In this document: positions 15,437 to 21,505 of the stretch, piece after piece
Layout of the letters: the number at the start of each line of letters is the position of its first letter
Numbering within the stretch: position 1 is the first letter of the stretch
Assembly (NCBI GenBank): GCA_038203525.1
Contig: JBBRDW010000071.1
Coordinates: forward strand, 1 to 23,899
Direction of reading: 5' to 3'
Length of the DNA: 23,899 nt
From: Limnovirga sp038203525
Lineage (GTDB): Bacteria; Bacteroidota; Bacteroidia; Chitinophagales; Chitinophagaceae
The notes under the pieces: model-generated
What the model was told of the DNA's origin: nothing
Seen by the model: only the letters and a program-made list of their open reading frames with translations
The model's database searches: none
Made by a program: the position numbers and the translations under genes

Positions 15437-15490
15437 GAGTGCGACGCAACTGGGTTTAATAGTAGCAATGCAGTTTGGCCCAAAAAATTA
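15437..15490 (+). repeat. Dispersed repeat copy E (partial core + right arm, type 2)
   Basis: GAGTGCGACGCAAC (15437-15450) is the right part of the core; the GTACAA half is replaced. TGGGTTTAATAGTAGCAATG and GTTTGGCCCAAAAAATTAAAA follow. It lies before the MBL-fold gene, so an upstream start for that gene (15410) would translate the repeat. Confidence 0.7.
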
Positions 15491-15526
15491 AAAACCCCTT
15501 CTTTCCCTAACAAAAAAAATAAAAAC

Positions 15527-16270
15527 ATGCAGATCATTCCACTTTCAGAAGGCGTTTTTACTATAGATAAAACAAAAATATTTGTACCCTTTAATACTGC
15601 TACTGATGATTTGCAGCAGCGCCCAACAGGCAGTCTTTTGGTAGAAGTGCAGCCCTTTGTAATTAAAACAGAAAAAGATATTTTGCTGCTCGATGCAGGC
15701 CTTGGTTTTACCCGCAATGGCGGGCTGCAGCTGCATAATAATCTTAAAGCGAATGGCATACAGCCGGCACAAATAACAAAAGTACTGCTCACCCATTTGC
15801 ATAAAGACCATGCCGGCGGCATAAGCATGAAAGACAGGCTGGGCAATTATCGGCTTGCTCTTCCCAATGCTGTTTACTATGTTCAGCAAAAAGAACTGGA
15901 CTTTGCAATGGATACAGGTTTCCCATCATTTATGAGCGAAGAAATTTCTGTACTTCAAAACAACGCGCAGGTAATTTTACTTAGTGGCGATGGCGTTATT
16001 GATGGCTATATTTATTATCATATAACCGGCGCCCACAGCCCATATCATCAGGTTTACTGGATTAAGGAAAACAGCGAAACAATTTTCTTTGGCGGCGACG
16101 ATGCCCCGCAGTTACAGCAAATGAAAAACAGGTTTGTAGCCAAGTACGATTTTGATGGAAAAAAATGTATGGAGCTACGTAAACTTTGGTGGCAGCTGGG
16201 CAGGGAAGAGGGCTGGACTTTTCTTTTTTACCACGATGTAAAAACACCCACTTATACTTTTATAGAATAA
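15527..16270 (+). CDS. MBL-fold metallo-hydrolase
   Basis: I choose the ATG at 15527 (247 residues) over 15410, because the earlier stretch is dispersed-repeat DNA and the product from 15527 starts directly with a metallo-beta-lactamase fold (MQIIPLSEGVFTIDKTK). Metal ligands are visible: 'LLTHLHKDHAGG' (HxHxDH at 90-95), His170 in 'ITGAHSPYH', Asp191 or 192 in 'FFGGDDAP', and His236 in 'FLFYHD'. The set predicts a di-zinc hydrolase. The layout is like the quorum-quenching lactonase and AttM/AhlA-type subgroup, but substrates in this superfamily cannot be told from the sequence. It has no signal peptide, so it acts in the cytoplasm. It is separated from its neighbours by repeat-bearing spacers. 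Confidence 0.85.
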   Translation: MQIIPLSEGVFTIDKTKIFVPFNTATDDLQQRPTGSLLVEVQPFVIKTEKDILLLDAGLGFTRNGGLQLHNNLKANGIQPAQITKVLLTHLHKDHAGGISMKDRLGNYRLALPNAVYYVQQKELDFAMDTGFPSFMSEEISVLQNNAQVILLSGDGVIDGYIYYHITGAHSPYHQVYWIKENSETIFFGGDDAPQLQQMKNRFVAKYDFDGKKCMELRKLWWQLGREEGWTFLFYHDVKTPTYTFIE

Positions 16271-16278
16271 TACATTTA

Positions 16279-16361
16279 TGAGCCGGGCAATTGTATTTCA
16301 TGTTGGTCCCGGTTGCGTCGCACTCTTGTACTCACAATACATTAAGCAGCTTTTACCCGGG
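16279..16361 (-). repeat. Dispersed repeat copy I (full length)
   Basis: On the minus strand a left arm CCGGGTAAAAGCTGCTTAAT runs into a perfect core (16312-16331). After 22 nt TTGCCCGGCTCATAAAT follows (to about 16275). Spacing and both arms agree with the copies at 7455 and 10565, despite the opposite strand. Confidence 0.8.
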
Positions 16362-16692
16362 CAAACACATGGGCCAACCATTTGATTGTGTTCGCCCGTT
16401 TCTGCATAATCTTCATTTTTCACGGCAGGTAAATATCAAAATCACATTCTCAAATTTATTCTTTTGCAACAATTGAAATAAAAAATGAGATAGTTACCAG
16501 CAGCATATTTTCTATTTATTCTCCCCCGTATTTTAGTAACCATACAGCAATCATCTCTTTACGGCTTACCGTTATTACAGGCAACTCTAAGCTGGCTCTT
16601 TTCAGAAAACAGCAAAGGATTTTTAAATTGTTCACTTATTGCTATTGACTGTTATTAATCAGTTTTACAAAGGGTTGTATTGACGATTGTAT

Positions 16693-16708
16693 TAGATTCT
16701 AAAATCTA
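16693..16708. promoter_or_regulatory. Dyad TAGATT-CTAA-AATCTA
   Basis: The 6-bp arms are perfect reverse complements around 4 nt, with the same 4-nt spacing as the two FNR-like sites downstream but a different half-site. It may be a regulator site, or chance in AT-rich DNA. Confidence 0.25.
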
Positions 16709-16818
16709 TTTATCCCTGTAACTGCCTTAAAAATAAACATACCGGTTTTATCCAAACGCAAAAAAAACAATTCGGGTTATTTTTTTTTAAAAAGAGAAAA
16801 TACTGCAGATGGTGAGAC

Positions 16819-16832
16819 ATGATTTCTATCAT
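16819..16832. promoter_or_regulatory. FNR/CRP-like dyad 1: ATGAT-TTCT-ATCAT
   Basis: The arms ATGAT and ATCAT are perfectly symmetrical around 4 nt, the layout of FNR-family sites (consensus TTGAT-N4-ATCAA). The centre is exactly 22 bp from the second dyad, two helical turns, so two dimers would bind the same face of the DNA. Confidence 0.5.
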
Positions 16833-16840
16833 TTTTAAAA

Positions 16841-16854
16841 TTGATTCAGATCAC
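16841..16854. promoter_or_regulatory. FNR-like box 2: TTGAT-TCAG-ATCAC
   Basis: It matches nine of the ten fixed positions of the FNR consensus TTGAT-N4-ATCAA. Its centre is about 89 bp before the first ATG of the cytochrome locus. A weak -7-like sequence, TAGCTTGC (16877-16884), would put the transcription start near 41 bp after this centre, the class II activator position. Control by a Crp/Fnr-type protein in response to oxygen or nitrogen oxides is inferred. Confidence 0.55.
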
Positions 16855-16936
16855 AATTTAGAAAACTTATGCAGGTTAGCTTGCATATGAATATTCAAAA
16901 AAGACAATTATTTATTCTTCAATTAAATACAATTTT

Positions 16937-18172
16937 ATGAAACTGTTTAAAACAAAATTATTCTGGGTAGCAGCAACCCTTGTTTTATTACTGGGTTATG
17001 TAGTTAGCTGTACAAAAGATAACCAGATAATAGATCCTGGACAGACAACTGATGCTGGTACTGACCTAGTGTCAATGAATATTTCAACGGCTCCCACGCT
17101 TGATGGCATTGTTGATGCCTCTTGGGGAAACGCTCAGAAATTAACAGCAACCGTAACCGTGCCTGATCCCGGCAATGATTATTTTAAAGGATACGAAGGG
17201 AACAGCTATACTGTATCATTAAGGTCTATGTATGATGCTAACAAAATTTATTTTTTAGCTGAATGGAATGATGCCACTTTAAGCTTAAACAGAGATCCAT
17301 GGTACTTTGACCCCACTACAAAAACGTGGAAGGAAGAAAGTAGAAAGCCAACTTTTGATGCCGAAGGCAACAAAACCAGGGACGCATTCTACGAAGATAA
17401 ATTTGCAATGCTGTGGAATGTTAATAATTCAGTTACTGAGTTTAACACTGCCGGATGTTATGCAACATGCCATACCTCATTAGATCCATTAACGCACGCT
17501 GGGGCCACCGGCAGACACTTTACCGGAAGCGGCACAGAGTTTATCGATATGTGGCATTGGAAGTCTGTAAGAACGGGATTTCCAAGCAATCAGTTTGATG
17601 ATCAGCTGCAAAACAACACTGAATTTGACCCTGCAGATGGTGGAAGACATGGTGACCCTAAAATATCAGGCGGATATGCAGATAATGTACAAACACTCAC
17701 AGTAACAGGTGGAACGCTTGGGCAAACAATGAGTGTTCCTAAATACTTTGTACCGGGCAGTACCAATTACTATTGGGTTTTAAAAAGTGATGAAACTGCG
17801 GGTGTTGCAAAATTAATCACAGGTGTTGATGTAAACGGTGTTCTTACCTACGATGGTGGAACAATTGACCCCAACACTGATGTTGAGTTTCAGCGCAAAG
17901 GAGAAACAACAGGTTCTAAATGCATGCCGAGTGTTTGCGATGTTGCTCCGTTTGTTGGCGACCGGGGAGATCTTGATGCAAAAGCTGTTTATACCGGAAA
18001 CGGATGGATTCTTGAATTTAGCCGCAGTTTGCTAACACCAAGTGGTGGTGCCGGTAATTCTGATGTTCAGTTCGATGTTACCAGCGATTATGTATTTGGT
18101 ATAGCTGTATTTGAAAATGCTGCCATCGCTCATGCAATCAATTCAAAATTCACCTTGAAGTTTCAAAAATAG
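16937..18172 (+). CDS. Ethylbenzene-dehydrogenase-type heme-binding lipoprotein
   Basis: This 411-residue protein has a lipoprotein signal (LLGYVVSC, Cys25). From about residue 45 it follows the EB_dh / DMSO-reductase-family gamma-subunit pattern: 'APTLDGIVDASWGNAQKLTATV', 'VSLRSMYDANKIYFLAEWNDATLSLNRDPW', 'FYEDKFAMLWNVN', 'DMWHWKSVRTGF', and a final 'GWILEFSRSLLTP...VFGIAVFENA'. Between them is 'AGCYATCHTS' (174-179), a CX3CH sequence that could bind a covalent heme in a non-standard way. EB_dh domains hold heme b in ethylbenzene, chlorate and dimethyl-sulfide dehydrogenases and pass electrons from a molybdenum enzyme; here the domain is a free lipoprotein. It is the first gene of the locus, 37 bp before the next. 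I infer an outer-membrane or periplasmic electron carrier. Confidence 0.82.
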   Translation: MKLFKTKLFWVAATLVLLLGYVVSCTKDNQIIDPGQTTDAGTDLVSMNISTAPTLDGIVDASWGNAQKLTATVTVPDPGNDYFKGYEGNSYTVSLRSMYDANKIYFLAEWNDATLSLNRDPWYFDPTTKTWKEESRKPTFDAEGNKTRDAFYEDKFAMLWNVNNSVTEFNTAGCYATCHTSLDPLTHAGATGRHFTGSGTEFIDMWHWKSVRTGFPSNQFDDQLQNNTEFDPADGGRHGDPKISGGYADNVQTLTVTGGTLGQTMSVPKYFVPGSTNYYWVLKSDETAGVAKLITGVDVNGVLTYDGGTIDPNTDVEFQRKGETTGSKCMPSVCDVAPFVGDRGDLDAKAVYTGNGWILEFSRSLLTPSGGAGNSDVQFDVTSDYVFGIAVFENAAIAHAINSKFTLKFQK

Positions 18173-18209
18173 AAATTCCCAAATTGCTAAATTTTAAAAC
18201 CATAAAATT

Positions 18210-18608
18210 ATGTTACGCACAAAAAAAGTAACGGGAATTATGATGATGGGAGTTGCGGTAGTCTTACTTGCAGGCTGTTATAAAAACGTAACGGTTATTC
18301 AAAACGGGCCCGAAATAACAACACCGGTAAGCTTTAGTAAAGATATTATCCCTATATACAACAAGAGTTGTAACATGAGCGGATGCCATAATACCGGTGG
18401 GCAAAAACCGGACTTAACTATCGGTAATGCATACCGTACCATCAATGAAGAAGATCTTATTGATGTGGCAAACCCCGAAGGCAGCGAAATGATGGGATGG
18501 CTAACCGGTACGATTAAACCAGCTATGCCGCTAGGGACCACTGCAAATCCCTCAAATATTAATGCACTTACACTTGCATGGATAAAACAAGGTGCTAAAA
18601 ACAATTAA
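18210..18608 (+). CDS. Small c-type cytochrome lipoprotein (CX4CH heme site)
   Basis: This 132-residue protein has a lipobox LLAGC (Cys23). The mature part starts like Bacteroidetes cytochrome domains: 'VSFSKDIIPIYNKSCNMSGCHNTGGQKPDL'. The heme site is C54-NMSG-C59-H60, a CX4CH spacing rather than CX2CH, as found in a group of Bacteroidetes and Planctomycetes cytochromes. 'TIKPAMPLG' gives Met106 as the likely sixth iron ligand, and 'LTLAWIKQGAKNN' is the usual C-terminal helix. It probably sits as a monoheme electron carrier on the membrane beside the EB_dh lipoprotein and the barrel encoded next (10-bp gap). The CX4CH spacing might weaken detection by simple heme-motif searches. Confidence 0.82.
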   Translation: MLRTKKVTGIMMMGVAVVLLAGCYKNVTVIQNGPEITTPVSFSKDIIPIYNKSCNMSGCHNTGGQKPDLTIGNAYRTINEEDLIDVANPEGSEMMGWLTGTIKPAMPLGTTANPSNINALTLAWIKQGAKNN

Positions 18609-18618
18609 AAGAAGCAAC

Positions 18619-19515
18619 ATGAAAAATTATAAAAAATATCTGTCATTGGTTCCTGCAATTTTTTTGCTGCTAATGCTTACAGCCGGTAATTTGATTGCAC
18701 AGGATTCAGCAGCAACGGCTGCTGTAAAAAAGGTAAAACCTGTGAAAAACACTTTTGCAAGTGTTTGGTTAATTGATAATCAAACGGTGATGGTGCCCAT
18801 GAAAGGAACATTGGAATTCGATATGCAGCACAGGTTTGGAACAGTTAATAATGGGTCTAAAGACCTGTTTGGTATTTTTGCTCCTGCTAACATCAGGCTT
18901 GGGATGAATTATGCACCAATAAAAAATTTATTTGTGGGTGCAGGCTTAACTAAAGAAAGGATGCAGGTAGACCTGAATGCCAAATATGCTTTGCTGTACC
19001 AAACCCCCGGTAAAATCCCGGTTAGTGTAACTTACTTTGGAAACGTAGTAATTGATACGAGGGATGGAAGCAATTTTCGAAACGATGTTGACCGCTTTTC
19101 TTATTTCAACCAGTTAATAATTGCCAGGAAAATAACTGATAAATTTTCCGCACAGTTAGCCCCCAGTTTCTCCTGGTTCAATAACATAGAAGGATACATT
19201 GACAGTAAGGGAGAAATTCAGAAAAAAATGGAAAACGGCCATTTTGCTGTATCGGTATCCGGCAGGTATAAAATATCTGAAAAATCTGCTCTTATCGCAG
19301 GCTACGACCAGCCGCTCACGCAACATCCAACAAACAATCCTCACCCAAATATTTGCTTTGGTCTCGAAACAGTAACCAGCTCTCACGCTTTTCAAGTATT
19401 TGCCGGTAATTATTGGGGTATTGTACCACAAAGCAACAATATGTTTAACCAGAACGATTTTACAAAAGGCCAGTTTTTAATTGGCTTTAATATCACCAAG
19501 CTTTGGAATTTTTAA
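18619..19515 (+). CDS. DUF5777-like outer-membrane beta-barrel protein
   Basis: The ATG at 18619 (298 residues) gives a good Sec signal peptide (MKNYKKYLSLVPAIFLLLML...IAQ). The alternative at 18592 would overlap the cytochrome gene and add charged residues ahead of it. The mature protein shows alternating strands and aromatic belts typical of a barrel: 'GTLEFDMQHRFG', 'LFGIFAPANIRLGMNYAPIKNLFVGAG', 'VSVTYFGNVVIDTRD', 'FSYFNQLIIARKITDKFSAQLAPSFSWFN', 'FAVSVSGRYKISEKSALIAGYDQPL', 'CFGLETVTSSHAFQVFAGNYWGI', ending in Phe ('FLIGFNITKLWNF') as outer-membrane proteins do. I recognise it as a DUF5777-type family by its overall pattern. Its place among cytochrome genes suggests it houses or faces an electron carrier at the outer membrane. 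Confidence 0.8.
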   Translation: MKNYKKYLSLVPAIFLLLMLTAGNLIAQDSAATAAVKKVKPVKNTFASVWLIDNQTVMVPMKGTLEFDMQHRFGTVNNGSKDLFGIFAPANIRLGMNYAPIKNLFVGAGLTKERMQVDLNAKYALLYQTPGKIPVSVTYFGNVVIDTRDGSNFRNDVDRFSYFNQLIIARKITDKFSAQLAPSFSWFNNIEGYIDSKGEIQKKMENGHFAVSVSGRYKISEKSALIAGYDQPLTQHPTNNPHPNICFGLETVTSSHAFQVFAGNYWGIVPQSNNMFNQNDFTKGQFLIGFNITKLWNF

Positions 19516-19578
19516 AAGCACTGAACAGCAATATATTTTGAACATTTATTTATCTACTTAACAAGAAAAAATCGCATT

Positions 19579-19986
19579 ATGAAGACTAAATTATTTCTCG
19601 TTTTTTCTGTAATTGCCATTAGTATTACGGGAGCAGGGTTTAAATTTTTTCAGCAAAGTAAGCCTTGGCCCGTGCCTGATAAAAATGCAAAGATGGTCAA
19701 CCCAGTTGCATCGAATGTAACATCTATTGCAGCAGGAAAAGCCTTGTGGAGCAAGCATTGCCAGAGCTGCCATGGCAAAACCGGCATGGGCGATGGTACA
19801 AAATCTGCCGAGTTAAAAACACAGCCTGAAGATATGACAAAGGCGGTTGTTCAGAATCAATCCGATGGTGCACTTTTTTATAAAACATCCGAAGGCAGAG
19901 ACGATATGCCAAGCTTCAAAAAGAAGATTCCTGATCAGGAAGATATCTGGAGTATTATTGATTACATCAGAACATTTAAAAAATAA
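19579..19986 (+). CDS. Periplasmic monoheme c-type cytochrome
   Basis: This 135-residue protein has an N-terminal hydrophobic segment (MKTKLFLVFSVIAISITGAGF), which may be a cleaved signal or an anchor. A class I cytochrome c domain follows: 'AAGKALWSKHCQSCHGKTGMGDG' with the CX2CH site C61-C64-H65, and 'SEGRDDMPSFKKKI' with Met110 as likely sixth ligand. The closing helix is 'EDIWSIIDYIRTF'. It is a standard small electron shuttle and the only regular CX2CH heme in the locus. It lies 63 bp after the barrel gene; a spacer with two repeat copies and a terminator follows, so it probably ends the first transcript of the locus. Confidence 0.9.
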   Translation: MKTKLFLVFSVIAISITGAGFKFFQQSKPWPVPDKNAKMVNPVASNVTSIAAGKALWSKHCQSCHGKTGMGDGTKSAELKTQPEDMTKAVVQNQSDGALFYKTSEGRDDMPSFKKKIPDQEDIWSIIDYIRTFKK

Positions 19987-20034
19987 CCGCTCTTATATTT
20001 TGTACCAGGCACAAGTACTGCTATGAAGCTTTAC

Positions 20035-20053
20035 TTGCGTCGCACTCTTATAC
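20035..20053 (-). repeat. Dispersed repeat copy J
   Basis: On the minus strand GTATAAGAGTGCGACGCAA has one change from the core. The arm beyond it (toward lower coordinates) has AAGCTT and ATAGCAGTAC, a weak form of the AATAGTAGCAATGC arm. It faces away from copy K. Confidence 0.65.
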
Positions 20054-20133
20054 TACAGTAAGAATGGCAACAAGGAAAAGAGGCAATAAGCAAGGAGGCA
20101 ACGTCTAAAGCGTTTTTATTGTTCATTAAAGTT

Positions 20134-20178
20134 CCGAACGTACAAGTGAGTGACACAACAGGCGATGCCATTTGTTCA
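20134..20178 (+). repeat. Diverged dispersed repeat copy K
   Basis: GAACGTACAAGTGAGTGACA and CAACAGGCGATGCC recall copy D2 (TGAACGTACAAGCGTGCGAC, then GCAAGCGGCGATGCT), with several changes in the core. The matching GTTC(T/C)GAAC before the core links these two copies. It forms a diverging pair with copy J across 86 bp. Confidence 0.55.
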
Positions 20179-20225
20179 ACTGCCTTGCTCCAAATTATTT
20201 CTCTGCATAATAACAATAACCTTAC

Positions 20226-20253
20226 AGCCGGCTCAATGCAGGGCCGGTTTTTT
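20226..20253 (+). terminator. Intrinsic terminator between cytochrome c and the ferredoxin operon
   Basis: CCGGCTC (20228-20234) pairs with GGGCCGG (20241-20247) with one G-T wobble around AATGCA, and six T residues follow. It is well formed on the plus strand and suggests the locus is made as two transcripts, or with attenuation between the halves. It lies 59 bp before the next ATG. Confidence 0.75.
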
Positions 20254-20311
20254 AGTGTTATTTCCTATTTAGTTTCATTCACTCAACAAGAAAAAAATAA
20301 CGGCAAAATTT

Positions 20312-20542
20312 ATGAAAGAAGAAAATAAAATATCATCAAGAAAGAAGTTCGTTTTAGGTGGCATTGCCATGTTTGCTTCTTTGGCCGCTTTTAAATTCTG
20401 GTTGCCAAAAGAAGATAAAAAGAAAGACACGGTAAAGATGCTTACGCAGGATGGCAGGCTGGTAGAAATTGACAAAGCACTGCTTACTTCTAAAAGCAAA
20501 AAGATTACAGATGAAGATCTTAAAACCTGGGTGAAAAAATAA
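20312..20542 (+). CDS. Small membrane-anchored protein sharing a motif with the FeS subunit
   Basis: This 76-residue protein has an N-terminal hydrophobic helix (SSRKKFVLGGIAMFASLAAFKFW, 8-30), like an uncleaved signal anchor; the paired basic residues give a weak Tat-like look (SSRKKFVLGG). The soluble tail is charged. Residues 41-58 (VKMLTQDGRLVEIDKALL) match residues 44-61 of the ferredoxin subunit encoded 27 bp downstream (VKLLSVDGEVIEVDKAFL). The motif precedes the Fe-S domain there and is absent from ordinary DmsB/NrfC proteins as I know them. It ends 'DEDLKTWVKK'. I do not recognise a family. The shared motif suggests both proteins dock to the same partner, or that the short one is a subunit or chaperone of the complex. 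Confidence 0.72.
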   Translation: MKEENKISSRKKFVLGGIAMFASLAAFKFWLPKEDKKKDTVKMLTQDGRLVEIDKALLTSKSKKITDEDLKTWVKK

Positions 20543-20569
20543 TTTATTGCCCTTACAAACAAACCAGCA

Positions 20570-21499
20570 ATGAAAAATAATGATACTTCGCGGAGAGATT
20601 TTTTAGCCACAGCCTTACTGGCAGGTGTTGCTGCAGGATGCTCTTCCAACAACCCTTTTGGCCCCGGCGATGCTGCGGTAAAAGCTTCAGGCGAAATGGT
20701 AAAACTGTTATCAGTAGATGGTGAAGTGATTGAAGTGGATAAAGCATTTTTAAAACCAGTTCCTGATATGCCTGCAGTAACCAACAGCGAAGAAAGGGTT
20801 GGTATTGCAGGCAAAAAATTTGTAATGGTAATTGATCTTGCACGATGCAAAAATGTAGGAGCCTGTAAAGCTGCCTGCAATCATGCGCATCATTTAAACC
20901 CCGGACAAAACTGGATAAAAATACATGCCATGCAGGAAGCAGAGCATACGGCACCTTACTGGGAGCCAACCACCTGCATGCATTGCGATGAACCTCCCTG
21001 TGTAAAAGTTTGCCCTGTAGATGCCACATTTAAACGGGAAGACGGGATTGTGCTAATTGATGCCGACCGCTGTGTAGGCTGCCGCTTTTGTATGGCTGCC
21101 TGCCCCTATTCAACAAGAGTTTTTAATTGGGATGAACCCATTCTGGAAAAGGAAATTGCTGCACAACATTATTCCTGCGAAACCAGTATGCCGCAAAAAA
21201 TAGGCACGGTAAGCAAATGCGATTTTTGTCCGGATATGGCGAGGATGGGTGAGTTGCCACACTGTGTGTCTGCATGCCCTAATGGTGTGTTTTTCTTTGG
21301 TGATATGAATGAAGATTCAGTAACCAACGGAGCAGAAACATTCCGCTTTAGTGAGCTGGTAAAAGATAAAGCCGGTTACCGTTTAATGGAAGATCTTGGT
21401 ACCAAGCCAAGGGTTTATTACCTGCCTCCGGTAAACCGCAATTTCCCTTTTGAATCAGGGTTGAAAAAAGACGATGACGAAAAAAATACTTCTAAATAA
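20570..21499 (+). CDS. Tat-exported four-cluster ferredoxin-type subunit (NrfC/DmsB/PsrB-like)
   Basis: This 309-residue protein starts with a Tat signal, TSRRDFLATALLAGVAAGC (twin Arg 8-9; Cys24 could also be lipidated). Residues 44-61 hold the VKLLSVDG...EVDKAFL motif shared with the small protein before it. The Fe-S region has the order of DMSO-reductase-type electron-transfer subunits: 'RCKNVGACKAACN' (Cys93, 99, 103; the usual second Cys is Val96), 'CMHCDEPPCVKVCP' (136-148), 'CVGCRFCMAACP' (168-178), and 'CDFC...HCVSACP' (217-236). It carries electrons between a membrane quinol subunit and a catalytic or cytochrome partner on the periplasmic side. The next gene (6-bp gap) encodes that membrane subunit. 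No molybdopterin gene is present in the window. Confidence 0.9.
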   Translation: MKNNDTSRRDFLATALLAGVAAGCSSNNPFGPGDAAVKASGEMVKLLSVDGEVIEVDKAFLKPVPDMPAVTNSEERVGIAGKKFVMVIDLARCKNVGACKAACNHAHHLNPGQNWIKIHAMQEAEHTAPYWEPTTCMHCDEPPCVKVCPVDATFKREDGIVLIDADRCVGCRFCMAACPYSTRVFNWDEPILEKEIAAQHYSCETSMPQKIGTVSKCDFCPDMARMGELPHCVSACPNGVFFFGDMNEDSVTNGAETFRFSELVKDKAGYRLMEDLGTKPRVYYLPPVNRNFPFESGLKKDDDEKNTSK

Positions 21500-21505
21500 T
21501 TCAAT

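Larger units (their letters stand above)
16271..16936. other. 666-bp regulatory spacer before the cytochrome locus
   Basis: No gene was seen. From left to right it holds a full dispersed-repeat copy (16279-16361), a TAGATT-CTAA-AATCTA dyad (16693-16708), and two FNR/CRP-like dyads (16819-16832, 16841-16854) ahead of the ethylbenzene-dehydrogenase-like gene. The region is AT-rich and long enough for complex regulation. Confidence 0.6.
19987..20311. other. 325-bp spacer splitting the redox locus
   Basis: It holds two oppositely oriented dispersed-repeat copies (20035-20053 and 20134-20178) and a terminator-type hairpin (20226-20253). No gene was seen on either strand, and no FNR-like dyad was found before the 76-residue protein gene. 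Confidence 0.6.

Noticed and set aside
15410..15526. N-terminal extension of the MBL-fold protein
   Set aside because: The bases are dispersed-repeat DNA, and the domain begins right after the ATG at 15527.
18592..18618. Upstream start of the barrel protein
   Set aside because: It overlaps the cytochrome gene and spoils the signal peptide that starts at 18619.
1297..20178. Repeated 20-mer as a CRISPR repeat
   Set aside because: Copies are kilobases apart, lie on both strands, and have no regular spacers or cas genes.
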